Assembly: GCA_029961685.1 (NCBI GenBank)
Contig: JARWKL010000002.1
Location: forward strand, 31,526,908 to 31,590,907
Length of the DNA stretch: 64,000 bases
Source: Aristolochia californica
Taxonomy: Eukaryota; Streptophyta; Magnoliopsida; Piperales; Aristolochiaceae
Direction: 5' to 3'
The notes under the pieces were generated by a model. That model was not told where the DNA came from, searched no databases, and saw only the letters and a program-made list of their open reading frames with translations. Shown here in pieces: positions 24,241 to 36,753 of the stretch (the stretch's first letter is position 1; every line of letters begins with the position of its first letter). The position numbers and the translations under genes are program-made.

Positions 24241-25993
24241 CCTTCCCATCACCTCGTAAACAATTTTTACAAGATGGCAAATAGATCACAACAAAATGAA
24301 AATTGTAGAGTTTATGGATGGAAAAAATTTAAAAGAACAACAAATGTAAGTAACGAAAATTTATCCACATACCACAAATGAACACAAAAGTTTTGTTATC
24401 AGAGTTTGGGAAATTCCTCTAGTTAAACCCTAATAGCTTGGAATTTTATAAGAAAGAGATTTCTACACCTATTTTAAATATGGATATACATGCTTGAAAC
24501 AAGTTAAAGTTGAAAATGACCTATGGATCCAAACCTTTTAAAGAGAACAATAAATTCTCATTAAATTCTCAAGTGAACGTGCGGTGGGATATTTACCGGA
24601 GTCATACAGGCCATTATTTTCCAATTTATAAAAAGTTGACCTAACAATCTTAGATGATTGTAAAATGATTTATACATTGATCAAGCGTAGCATGCTATAT
24701 TTTTGTAAGAAAAGACTTATGGATTGGAGTCAACACTCATTCCAAAATCCTATGCCTCCCAATTTTCCTGACGATTGCAAAACCAAATATATAAAAACTA
24801 AAAAGACTTTACAATCTCTAAAAATTACAAACACTTTTTGGAATTATATCTCTCTTCAATTGTGCATTTCCATTTTAGATGTATGTTTTTTGTTAAATGA
24901 AAACTTGAGTTTTCACTTTTCCTTCATCTCGTAACAATTTTAACAAGATGGCAAGTAGATCACAACAAAATGAAAATTTTAGAGTTTATGTATGGAAAAA
25001 ATTTAAAACAATGACAAATGTAAGTAAAGAAAATTTATTCACTCACAACAAATGAACACAAAAGTTTTGTTATCCAAGTTTGGGAAATTCCACAAGTTCA
25101 ACCCTAATAGCTCTTAATTTTATAAGAAAATGATTTCTACGCATGTTTTAAATATGGATATGCATGCTTGAAACATGTTCAAGATGCAAATGACCTATGG
25201 ATCCAAACCTTTTAAAGAGAATAAAAAATGCTCATTAAATTCCCAACTCAACGTACGGTGGGATATTTACCCGAGTCAAACATGCCATTATTTTTCCCAT
25301 TTACAAAAAGCTGACCTAACAACTATAGATCATTGTAAAGTGATTTATCGGTCAATCAAGTGTAATAGGCTATATTTTGCAAGAAATGACTAATGGATTG
25401 GGAGTCAACGCTCAGTTAAAAATCCTTTGCCTTCCCCTTTTCCCTACCAATGCAAAACCTAATATATAAAAACTAAAAAGAGTTTACAATCCCTAAAAAT
25501 TACAGACACTTTTTAGAATTACCTCTCTCTTCATTTGTGCATTTCCATTTTAGATGTATGACTTTTACTTAAATCAAAAGTTGAATTTTCACGCTCCCTT
25601 CATCTTGTAAAGATTTTGAAGAGATGACAAATAAATCACAACAAAATGAAAATTTTAGAGTTTACGTATGGAAAAAATATAAAAAATAACAAATGTGAGT
25701 AAAAAAAATTTCTTCACATACCACAAATGAACACAAAAGTTTTGTTATCAGAGTTTGGGAAATTCCACTAGTTCAATCCTAATAGCTTGGAATTTTATAA
25801 GAAAGATATTTCTACACATGTTTTAAATATGGATATGCATGCTTGAAACATGTAAAAGATGCGAATGACCTATGGATCCAAACCTTTTAAAGATAATAAA
25901 AAATTCTCATTAAATTCTCAAGTGAACGTGCGGTGGGATATTTACCCGAGTCAAACAAGCCATTATTTTACCCATTTAAAAAAAGCTAACCTA

Positions 25994-26011
25994 ACAATCA
26001 TAGATGATTGT
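25994..26011. other. 18-bp dyad in the monomer
   Basis: ACAATCATAGATGATTGT is a perfect 8-bp inverted repeat around a 2-bp centre. The same perfect form is seen at 39391-39408 and 55336-55353 and in many other units; others carry ACAATCTTAGATGATTGT, which breaks one pair. It lies near offset 608 of the monomer. It could be a protein-binding dyad or a small hairpin, or simply a chance feature fixed by homogenisation. Confidence 0.5.
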
Positions 26012-27419
26012 AAAGTGATTTATCGGTCAATCATGCGTAACGGGCTATATTTTTGTAAGAAATAACTTATGGATTGTGAGTCAACACTCAATTAAAAATC
26101 CCTCGCCTCCCCTTTTTCCCGACAATTGCAAAACCTAATATATAAAACCTAAAAAGAGTTTACAATCCTTAAAAATTACATACACATTTTGGAATTATTT
26201 CTCTCTACATTTGTGCATTTCTATTTTAGATGAATGCTTTTTTCTTCAACAAAAACTTGAGTTTTCAGTTTCCCTTCATCTCGAAAACAATTTTTAAAAG
26301 ATGGCAAATAGATGAAAAAAATATGAAAATTCTAGAGTTTATGTATGGAAAAAAAATTAAAACAATAACAAATGTATGTAAAGAAAATTTATTCCCACTC
26401 CCAAAATGAACACAAAAGTTTTGTGATCCAAGTTTGGGAAATTCCACAAGTTCAACCCTAATAGCTTTGAATTTTTTAGGAAAGAGATTTCTACACATGT
26501 TTTAAATATGGATATGCATGCTTGAAACACGTTAAAGATGCAAATGACCATTGGATCTAATCCTTTTAAAGAGAGTAACATATGCTCATTAAATTCTCTA
26601 GTGAACGTGTGGTGGGATAGTTTACCCGAGTCAAACAAACCATTATTTTACCCATTTACTAAAAGTTGTCCTAACAATCATATATTATTGTAAAGTGATT
26701 TATCGGTCATTCATGCGTAAAGGGCTATATTTTGGTAAGAAATGACATATGGATTGGGAGTCAACACTCAGATAAAAATCTCCTGCCTCCCCTTTCCCCG
26801 ATGATGGCAAAATTGAATATATCAAAACTAAAAAGAGTTGACAATCCCTAAAAATTATAGACTCTTTTAGAAATTATCTCTCTCTACATTTGTGCATATC
26901 CATTTTAGATGTATGCATTTTTCTTAAATTAAAACTTGAGTTTTCACTTTCCCTACATCTCGTAAACAATTTTGACAAGATGGCAAATGGATCACAACAA
27001 AATGAAAATTTTTCAGGTTATGTATGGAAAAAATTGGAAACAATAACAAATCTATGTAAAGAAAGTTTATTCACACACCACAAATGAACACAAAAGTTTT
27101 ATTATCCATGTTTGGGAAATTTCAATAGTTAAACCCTAATAGCTTGGAATTTTATAACAAAGAGATTTCTAAACATGTTTTAAATATGGATATGCATGCT
27201 TGAAACATGTTGAATATGCAAATGACCTATGGATCCAAACCTTTTAAAGAGAACAACAAATGCTCATTAAATTCTCAGGTGAACGTGCGGTGGGATATTT
27301 ACCCGAGTCAAGCAAGCCATTATTTTACCCTTTTATAAAATGTTGACCGAACAATCGCAGATGATTGTAAGTGATTTATTGGTCCGTCATTCGTAACGAG
27401 CAAAATTTTTGCTAGAAAT

Positions 27420-28014
27420 GACTTAAAGATTGGGAGTCAACACTTAGTTAAAAATTCCCCGCCTCCCCCTTTTTTCGATGATTGTAAAACCTAATATATA
27501 AAAACTAAAAAGAGGTTACAATCCCTTAAAATTACAGACACTTTTGGAATAATCTCTCTCTACATTAGTGCATTTCCCTTTTAGATGTATGTTTTTTTCT
27601 TAAATCAAAACTTGACTTTTCACTTTCCCTTCATCTCATAAACAACTTTGACAAGATGGCAAATAGTTCACAACAAAAAGAAAATTTTAGAGTTTATGTA
27701 TGGCAAATGTGAGTAAAGAAAATTTATTCACACTCCACAAATGAACATAAAACTTTTGTTATCCATGTTTTAGAAATTCCACTACTTCAACCCTAATAGC
27801 TTGGAATTTTTTTAGAAAATGATTTCTACACATGTTTTAAATATGGATATGCATGATTGAAACTTGTAAAAGATGCAAATGACATTTGGTTCTAAACGGC
27901 TTCAAATAGAATAACAAATGCTCATTAAATTCTCAAGTGACCAAACAATTATATATGATTGTAAAGTGTTTTATCGGTCAATCATGAGTAACGAGCTATA
28001 TTTTGGTAAGAAAT
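27420..28014 (+). repeat. Shortened unit (595 bp) with two deletions
   Basis: One gap of about 20 bp is at 27702, where TATGTATGG joins CAAATGTGAGT and the A-rich run before the donor-like site is lost. A second gap of about 60 bp is near 27940, where CTCAAGTGA joins CCAAACAATT. The rest aligns normally to the monomer. Confidence 0.75.
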
Positions 28015-29370
28015 GACTTATGGATTGGGAGTCAACACTCAGTTAAAAATCCCCCGCCTCTCCCTTTTCCCTACGATTGCAAAACCTAATACATCAAAAA
28101 TAAAAAGTTTTTACAATCTCTAAAAATTACAGACACTTTTTGGAATTATCTCTCTCTACATTTGTGCATTTCCAATTTAGATGTATGCTTTTTTCTTAAA
28201 TCAAAACTTGAATTTTCTATTTCCCTTCATCTCATAAACAATTATGACATGATGGCAAATAGAACACAACAAAATGAAAAGTTTTTGAGTTTATGTATGG
28301 AAAAAATTTGAAACAATAACAAATCTAAGAAAAGAAAATTTATTCACATACCACAAATCAACACAAAACTTTGGTTATCCAAGTTTGGGAAATACCACTA
28401 GTTCAACCCTAATAGCTTGAAATTTTTTATGAAAGAGATTTCTACACATGTTTTAAAAATGGATATACTTGCTTGAAACATTTCGAAGATGCCAATGACC
28501 TATGGATCCAAACCTTTTAAAGAGAATAACAAATGCTCATTAAATTCTCAAGTGAACGTGCGGTGGGATATATACCCAAATCAAACAAACCATTATTTTT
28601 CCCATTTATAAAAAGTCGACCTAACTATCTTTGATGATAGTAAGGGCTTTATCGGTCAGTCATGTGTAACAGACAATATTTTTTTTAGAAATGACTTATG
28701 GATTGGGAGTCAACACTCAGTTAAAAATCGTCCACCTCCCCCTTTTGCCAAAGATTTCAAAACCTAAAATATAAAAACTAAAAAGAGTTTAGAATCCCTC
28801 AAAAGTACAGACACTTTTGGATTTATATCTCTCTACATTAGTGCATTTCTCTTTTATATGTATGTTTTTTTCTTAAATAAAAATTATGAGTTTTCATTTT
28901 CCCTTCATCTCGTAAACAACTTTGACAAGATGGCAAATAGATGACAACAAAATAAAAATTTTAGAGTTTATGTATGGAAAACATTTATAAGAATAACAAA
29001 TGTAAGTAAAGAAAATTTATTCACACACCACAATTGAACAAAAAAGTTTTGTTATTCATGTTTGGGGAATTCCACTAGTTCAACCCTAATATCTTTGAAT
29101 TTTATAAGAAGGATATTTCTACACATGTTTTAAAAATGGATATGGATGCTTAAAACATGTTAACGATGCAAATGACCAATGGATTCCAAACTTTTAAAGA
29201 GAATAACAAATGCTATTTAAATTTTCAAGTGAACATGCGGTGGTATATTTATCCGAGTCAAACAAGCCATTATTTTTCCCATTTACAAAAAGCTGACATA
29301 ACAATCATAGATGAATGTAAAGTTATTTATCGGTCAATCATACGTAACAGGCAATATTTTTGTACGAAAT

Positions 29371-29959
29371 GACTTATGGATTGGGAATCAACACTCAATC
29401 AAAAATCGACTCCCTCCCAATTTTCTTGATGATTGCAAAACCTAATATATAAGAACTAAAAAGAGTTTACAATCCCTAAAAATTACAGACACTTTTTGGA
29501 ATTATATCTCTCTACAATTATGCATTTCCATTTTAGATTGTGAAAGGATGGCAAATACATCACAAAAAAATGAAAATTTTCACTTTTCCTTCATCTCGTA
29601 AACAATTGTGAAAAGATGGGAAATAGATCACAAAAAAATGAAAATTTTAAAGTTTATGTAAGGAAAAAATTTAAGACAATGACAAATGTAAGTAAAGAAA
29701 ATTTATTCACTCACCACAAATGAACACAAAAGTTTGGTTATCCAAAATTGGGAAATTCCACTAGTTCAACCCTGATAGCTTGGAATTTTATAAGAAAGTG
29801 ATTTCTACACATGTTTTAAAAATGGATATGCATGTTTGAAGCATGTTAAAGATGCAAATGACCAATGGATCCAAACCTTTTAAAGATAATAACAAATTAT
29901 CATTAAATTCTCAAATCAACGGTCAATCATGCCTAACGGGCTATATTTTGGTAAGAAGT
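29371..29959 (+). repeat. Rearranged unit (589 bp)
   Basis: Around 29537-29620 a short stretch of monomer (GATGGCAAATACATCAC then AAAATGAAAATTTT) appears before its proper place and then recurs in phase at 29617, a local duplication with loss of the usual TATGCTTTTTTC segment. Near 29918 CTCAAATCAACGGTCAATC shows a deletion of roughly 150 bp that removes most of the second open stretch. Confidence 0.7.
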
Positions 29960-31987
29960 GACATATGGATTGGGAGTCAACACTCAGATAAAAATCCTCC
30001 GCCTCCCCTTTTCCCGATGATTGCAAAACCTAATATATAAAGACTAAAAAGTGGTTACAATCCCTAAAAATTATTGACACTTTTTGGAATTATCTCTCTT
30101 TTCATTTGTGCAATTCCATTTTATATGTATGCTTTTTTCTTAAATCAAAACTTGAGTGTTCACTTTTCCTTCATCTCGTAAACAATTTTGACAAGATGGC
30201 AAATAGATCACAACAAAATGAAAATTTTAGAGTTTATGTATGGAAAAAAAATTAAAACAATGACAAATGTAAGTAAAGAAAATTTATTCTCTCACCACAA
30301 ATGAACACAAAAGTTTTGTTATTCAAGTTTGGCAAATTCCACTAGTTCAACCCTAATTGCTTGGAATTTTATTAGAAAATGATTTCTAAACATGTTTTAA
30401 ATATCGATATGTATGCTTGAAACATGTTAAAGATGCAAATGACTTAAGGATCCAAACTTTTTAAAGAGACTAACAAATGGTCATTAAAATCTCAATTGAA
30501 TGTGCAGTGGGGTATTTACCCGAGTCAAAAGAGCCATTATTTTGCCCATTTACAAAAAGCTGACCTAAGAATCATAGATGATTGTCAAGTGATTTATCGG
30601 TCAATCATGCGTAATGCGCTATATTTTTGTAAGAAATAACTTATGGATTGGGAGTCAACACTCCGTTAAAATTTACCCACCTCCCCCTTTTCCCGACGAT
30701 TGCAAAACCTAATATATAAAATCTAAAAAGAGTTTACAAACCCTAAAAATTACAGACACTTTTTGGAATTATCTCTCTCTAAATTTGTGCATTTCAAATT
30801 TAGATGTACGCTTTTTTCTTAAATCAAAAATTGAGATTTCACTTTCCTTTCATCTCGTAAACAATTTCGAAAAATGGAAATTGATCTAAACAAAATGATA
30901 ATTTTAGAGTTTAAGTATGGAAATATTTAAAACAATAACAAATGTGAGTAAAGAAAATTTATTCACACACGACAAATGAACAAAAACGTTTTGTTATCCA
31001 AGTTTTGGAAATTCCACTAGTTCAACCCTAATTGCTTGGAAATTTATAAGAAAAAGATTTCTACATATGTTTTAAAAATGGATATGCATGCTTGAAACAT
31101 GTTAAAGATGCAAATGACCTATGGATCCAATCCTTTTAAAGAGAATAACAAATGCTCATTATATTCTCAAGTGAACATGTGGTGGGATAATTATTTGAGT
31201 CAAACAAGCCATTATTTTGCCCAATTACAAAAAGCTGACCTAACAATCATAGATGATTGTAAAGTGATTTATCGGTCAATCATGTGTAACGGGCTAATTT
31301 TTGTAAAAATTGACTTATGGATTGGGAGTCAACACTCAGTTAAAAATCCCCCGCCTCCACCTTTTCCCGACGATGGAAAAACCAAATATATAAAAACTAA
31401 AAAAGTTTTCAATCCCTTCAAATTATAGACACTTTTTGGAATTATCTATCTCTACATTAGTGCATTTCAATTTCAGATGTATGCTTTTTTCTTAAATCAA
31501 AACTTGTGTTTTCCCTTTCCCTTCATCTCGTAAACAATTTTGACATGATGGCAAATAGATCACAACAAAATGAAAATTTAGGGTTTATGTATGGAAAAAA
31601 TTTAAAAGAATTAAAAATGTAACTAAAGAAAATTTATTCTGACACCACAAATGAACACAAAAGTTTGCTTATCCAAGTTTGGGAAATTCCCCTAGTACAA
31701 CCCTAATATCTTGGAATTTTATTTGAAAGAGATTTCTACACATGTTTTAAAAACTGATATGCATGCTTGAAACATGTTAAAGATGCAAATAACCTATAGA
31801 TCCAATATTTTTTAAGAGAATAACAAATGATGATTAAATTCTCAAGTGAATGTGCAGTGGGATAATTATTCGAGTCAAACAAGCCAATATTTTGCCCATT
31901 TACAAAAATCTGACCTAACAATCATAGATGATTCTAAAGTGATTTATCGGTCAATCATGCATAACGGGCTACATATTTGGAAGAAAT

Positions 31988-32390
31988 GACTTATGGATTG
32001 GGAGTCAACACTCAGTAAAAAATCCATCGCATCCCTCTTTTCCCGACAATTTCAAAACCAAATATATAAAAACTAAAAAGAGTTTAAAATCCCTTAAAAT
32101 TACATACACTTTTGCGAATTATCTCTCTCTTCACATGTTTTAAAAATGGATATGCATGCTTGAAACATGTTAAAGATGCAAATGACCTATGGATCCAAAC
32201 CTTTTAAAGGGAATAACAAATGCTAGTTAAATTCTCAAGTGAACGTGCGGTGGGATATTTACGCGAGTCAAACAAGCCATTATTTTGCCCATTTACAAAA
32301 TGCTAAACTAACAATCAGAGATGATTGTAAAGTGATTTATCTGTCAATCATGCATAACGGGCTACATTTTTTAAAGAAATGACTTATGGA
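31988..32390 (+). repeat. Short unit (403 bp) with diagnostic ~275-bp deletion
   Basis: The CT tract TCTCTCTCTTC joins directly to ACATGTTTTAAAAATGG at about 32131, removing the exon-like module. Essentially the same deletion is in the unit at 44635-45027. The two also share CCCTCTTTTCCCGAC, CCAAATATATAAAAAC and TACATACAC, and the units that follow are also alike, so they descend from one event. Confidence 0.85.
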
Positions 32391-33007
32391 TTGGGAGTCA
32401 AGACTCAGTTTAAAATTCCCTGCTTCCCCCTTTTCCCGACGATTGAAAAACCTTCTATATAAAAACTATAAAGTGGTTACATTCCCTAAAAATTACTAAC
32501 ACTTTTTGGAATTATCTCTCTCTTCATTTGTGGATTTCCATTTTAGATGTATTTTTTTTCTTAAATCAAAACTTGAGATTTCACTTTACCTTTATCACGT
32601 AAAAAATTTTGACAAGAGGGCAAATAGATCAAAACTAAATGATAATTTTAGAGTAGAAGTATGGAAAAAATTTAAAAAAATAACAAATGTGAGTAAAGAA
32701 AATTTATTCACACAGCACAAATGAACACGAAAGTTTTGTTATCCAAGTTTGTGAAATTCCACTAGTTTAATAAATGGATATGCTTGCTTGAAACATGTTA
32801 AAGAAGCAAAAGACCTATGGATCCAAACCATTAAAGAGATTAACACATGCTCATTAAATTCTCAAGTGAACGAGCGGTGGGATATTTACCCGAGTCAAAC
32901 AAGCCATTATTTTGCCCATTTACAAAAAGTTGAACTAACCATCAAAGATTATTGTAAAGTGATTTATCGGTCAATCATGCATAACGGGTTACATTTTTGT
33001 AAGAAAT
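32391..33007 (+). repeat. Shortened unit (617 bp)
   Basis: About 60 bp are missing at 32766, where CCACTAGTTTAA joins TAAATGGATATGC. The sister unit 45028-45704 is full length (677 bp), so this deletion came after the block duplication. Confidence 0.75.
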
Positions 33008-34359
33008 GACTTATGGATTGGGAGTCTAGACTCAATTAAAAATCACTTGCCTCCCCCTTTTCCCGACGATTACAAAACCTAATATATACAAACTAAAAAG
33101 AGGTTACAATCCTTAAAAATTACTGACACTTTTTGGAATTATCTCTCTCTACATGTGTGCATTTCCATTTTAGATGTATGCTTTTTTCTTAAATAAAAAC
33201 TTGATATTTCAATTTCCCTTCATCTTGTAAACAATTTTGACAAGTTGGCAAATAGATCACAACAAAATGAAAATTTTAGAGTTTATGTATGGAAAAAATT
33301 TAAAAAATGACAAATGTAAGTAAATAAAATTTATTTTCTCACCACAAATGAACACAAAAGTTTTGTTATCCAAGTTTTGGAAATTCCACTAGTTCCACCC
33401 TAACGGCTTGAAATTTTAAAAGAAAGTAATTTCTACACATGTTTTAAATATCGATATGCATGCTTGAAACAAGTTAAAGATGAAAATGACTTAAGGATCG
33501 AAACTTTTTAAAAAATCTAACAAATGCTCGTTAAATTCTCAATTGAACGTGTGGTGGGATATTTACCCGAGACAAAAGAGTCATTATTTTGCCCTTTTAC
33601 AAAAAGTTGACCTAATAATCATAGATGATTGTAAAGTGATTTATCGGTCAATCATGTGTAACGGGCTATATTTTTGTAAGAAATGACTTATGGATTGGAA
33701 GTCAACACTCAGTTAAAAATCCCCCGACTCCCTGTTTACCCGACGATTGCAAAATCTAATATATAAAAATAAAAAAGAGTTTGCAAACCCTAAAAATTAC
33801 AGACAATTTTTGGAATTATCTCTCTACATTTGTGCATTTCAATTTTAGAAGTATGCTTTTTCTTAAATCAAAACTTGAGATTTCACTTTCCCATCATCTC
33901 GTAAACAATTTTGATAAGGTGGCGAATAGATCAAATCAAAATGATAATTTTAGAGTTTAAGTATAGAAAAAAATTAAAACAATAACAAATGTGAGTAAAG
34001 AAAATTTATTCACACACCACAAATGAACACAAAAGTTTTGTTGTCCATGTTTGGGAAATTCCACTAGTTCAACACTAATCGCTTGGAATTTTAAAAGAAA
34101 GTGATTTCTACACATGTTTTAAAAATGGATATGCATGCTTGAAATATGTTAAGGATACAAATGACCTATGGATCCAATCCCGTTAAAGAGAATAAGAAAT
34201 GCTCATTAAATTCCCAACTGAACGTGTGGTGGGATAATTATTCGTGTCAAACAAGCCATTATTTTTCCCATTTACAAAAAGCTGACCAAACAATCATAGA
34301 TGATTGTAAAATGATTTATCTATCAATCATACGTATCGGGATACTTTTTTATAAGAAAT

Positions 34360-34920
34360 GACTTATGGATTGGGAGTCAGCACTCAGTTAAAAATCCTCC
34401 GCCTCCCCCTTTTACCGACTATTGCAAAACCAAATATATAAAAACTAAAAAAAGTTTAGAATCCCCTAAAATTATAGAAACTTGTTGGAATTATCGCTCT
34501 CTACATTATTGCATTTCCATTTCAGATGTATGTTTTTTTCTTAAATAAAAACTTGTGTTTTCACTTTCCCTTCATCTCGTAAATAATTTTGACAAGATGG
34601 CAAATAGATCACAACAAAAAGAAAATTTTAGAGTTTATGTAAAGAAAAAATTTAAAAGAAAGAGATTTCTACACATGTTTTAAAAATGGATATGCATGCT
34701 TGAAACATGTTAAAGATGCAAATGACCTATGGATCCAATCCTTTTAAAGAGAATAACAAATTCTCATTAAATTCTCAAGTGAACGTGCAGTGGGATAATT
34801 ATTCTAGTCAAACAAGCCATTATTTTGCCCATTTACAAAAAGTTGAGCTAACAGTCATAGATGAATGTAAAGTGATTTATCGGTCAATCATGCGTAACAG
34901 GCTACATTTTTGTAAGAAAT
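34360..34920 (+). repeat. Shortened unit (561 bp)
   Basis: About 115 bp are missing near 34655. AAATTTAAAAGAA is followed directly by AGAGATTTCTACAC, removing the GTAAGT region and the TTCCACTAG segment. AAAGAA occurs at both edges, so a microhomology junction is likely. Confidence 0.75.
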
Positions 34921-36267
34921 TAGTTATGGCTTGGGAGTCAACACTCAGTTAAAAATGCCCCACCTCCCCCTTTTCCCAATGACTGTTATATAAAAACTAA
35001 AAAGAGTTTACAATCCGTTAAAATTACAGACTCTTTTTTGAATTATCTCTCTCTACATTAGTGCATTTCAATTTCAGATGCATGCTTTTTTCTTAAATCA
35101 AAACTTGTGCTTTTAGTTTCCCTTCATCTCGTAAACAATTTTGACAAGATGGCAAATAGATCACAACAAAATGAAAATTTTAAAGTTTATGTATTGAAAA
35201 AATTTAAAAGAATAACAAATGTAGATAAAGAAAAAATATTGACACCCCACAAATGAACACAAAAGTTTTCGTATCCAAGTTTGGGAAATTCCACTAGTTC
35301 AACCCTAATATCGTGAAATTTTATTAGAAAGAGATTTCTTCACATGTTTTAAAAATGGATATGCATGCTTGAAACATGTTAAAGATGCAAATGACATATG
35401 GAAGCAAACCTTTTAAAGAGAATAAAAAATAATGATTAAATTCTCAAGCGAACGTGCGGTGGGATATTTACCCTAGTCAAACAAGCCATTATTTTTCCCA
35501 TTTACAAAAAGCTGACCTAACTATCATAGATTATTGTAAAGTGATTAATCGGTCAATCATGCATAATGGGCAATATTTTTGTAAGAAATGACTTATGGAT
35601 TGAGAGTCAAGACTCTTTTAAAAATCCCCCGCCTCCCCCTTTTCCTAACGATTGCAAAACCTAATATATAAAAATTAAAAAGAGGCTACAATCCCTAAAA
35701 ATTACAAAAAAAAATTTGGAATTTTCTCTCTCTTCATTTGTGAGTTTTCCATTTTAGATTTATGTTTTTTTCTTAAATCAAAAGTTAATTTTGACTATCC
35801 CTTCATCTCGTAACCAATTTTGACAAGATGTCAAATAGATCACAACAATGAAAATTTTAGAGTTTATGTATGGAAAAAAAATTAAAAGAATAAAAAATGT
35901 AAGTAAAGAAAATTTTTCACACACCACAAATGAAGACAAAAGTTTTGTTATCCAAGTTTTGGAAATTCCACTAGTTCAACCCTAATAGCTTGGAATTTTA
36001 TAAGAAAGAGATTTCTACACATGTTTTAAATATGGATATGCATGCTTGAAACATGTTAAAGATGCAAATGACCTATGGATCCAAACCTTTTAAAGAGAAC
36101 AAAAAATTGTCATTAAATTCTAACATGCACATGCGGTGGGATATTTACCCGAGTCAAACAAGCCATTATTTTTCCCATTTATAAAAAGTTGACCTAACTA
36201 TTTTAGAAGATTTTAAAGTGATTTATCGGTCAATCACACAAAAATTGCTATAGTTTTTAAAAGAAAT

Positions 36268-36753
36268 GAATTATGGATTGGGAGAAAACTCTCAGTTAAA
36301 AATCCCCCGCCTCCCCCTTTTCCTGAGAATTGCAAAATAAAATATTTAAAAACTAAAAAGAGTTTACAAACCCTAAAAATTATAGACACTTTTTTGAATT
36401 ATCTCTCACTACATTTGAGCATTTCCATTTGAGTTGTATGTTTTTTGGGAAATTCCATTACTTCCACCCTAATAGCTTGGAATTTTATAAGAAAGATATT
36501 TCTACCCATGTTTTAAATATGGATATGCACGATTGAAAAAAGTTAAAGATCCAAATGACCTAAGGATCTAAAGCTTTTAAAGAGAATAACAAATTCTCAT
36601 TAAATTCTCAAGTTAACGTGCGGTGGGATATTTACCCGAGTCAAAGGAGCCATTATTTTACCCATTTACAAAAAGTTTACATAAAAATCATAGATGATTG
36701 TAAAGTAATTTGTCAGTCAATCATGCATAACTACCTATATTTTTGTGAGAAAT
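36268..36753 (+). repeat. Shortened unit (486 bp)
   Basis: About 190 bp are missing near 36443. GTTGTATGTTTTTT joins GGGAAATTCCATTAC, deleting nearly the whole exon-like module between the acceptor-like and TTCCACTAG segments. Confidence 0.75.
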
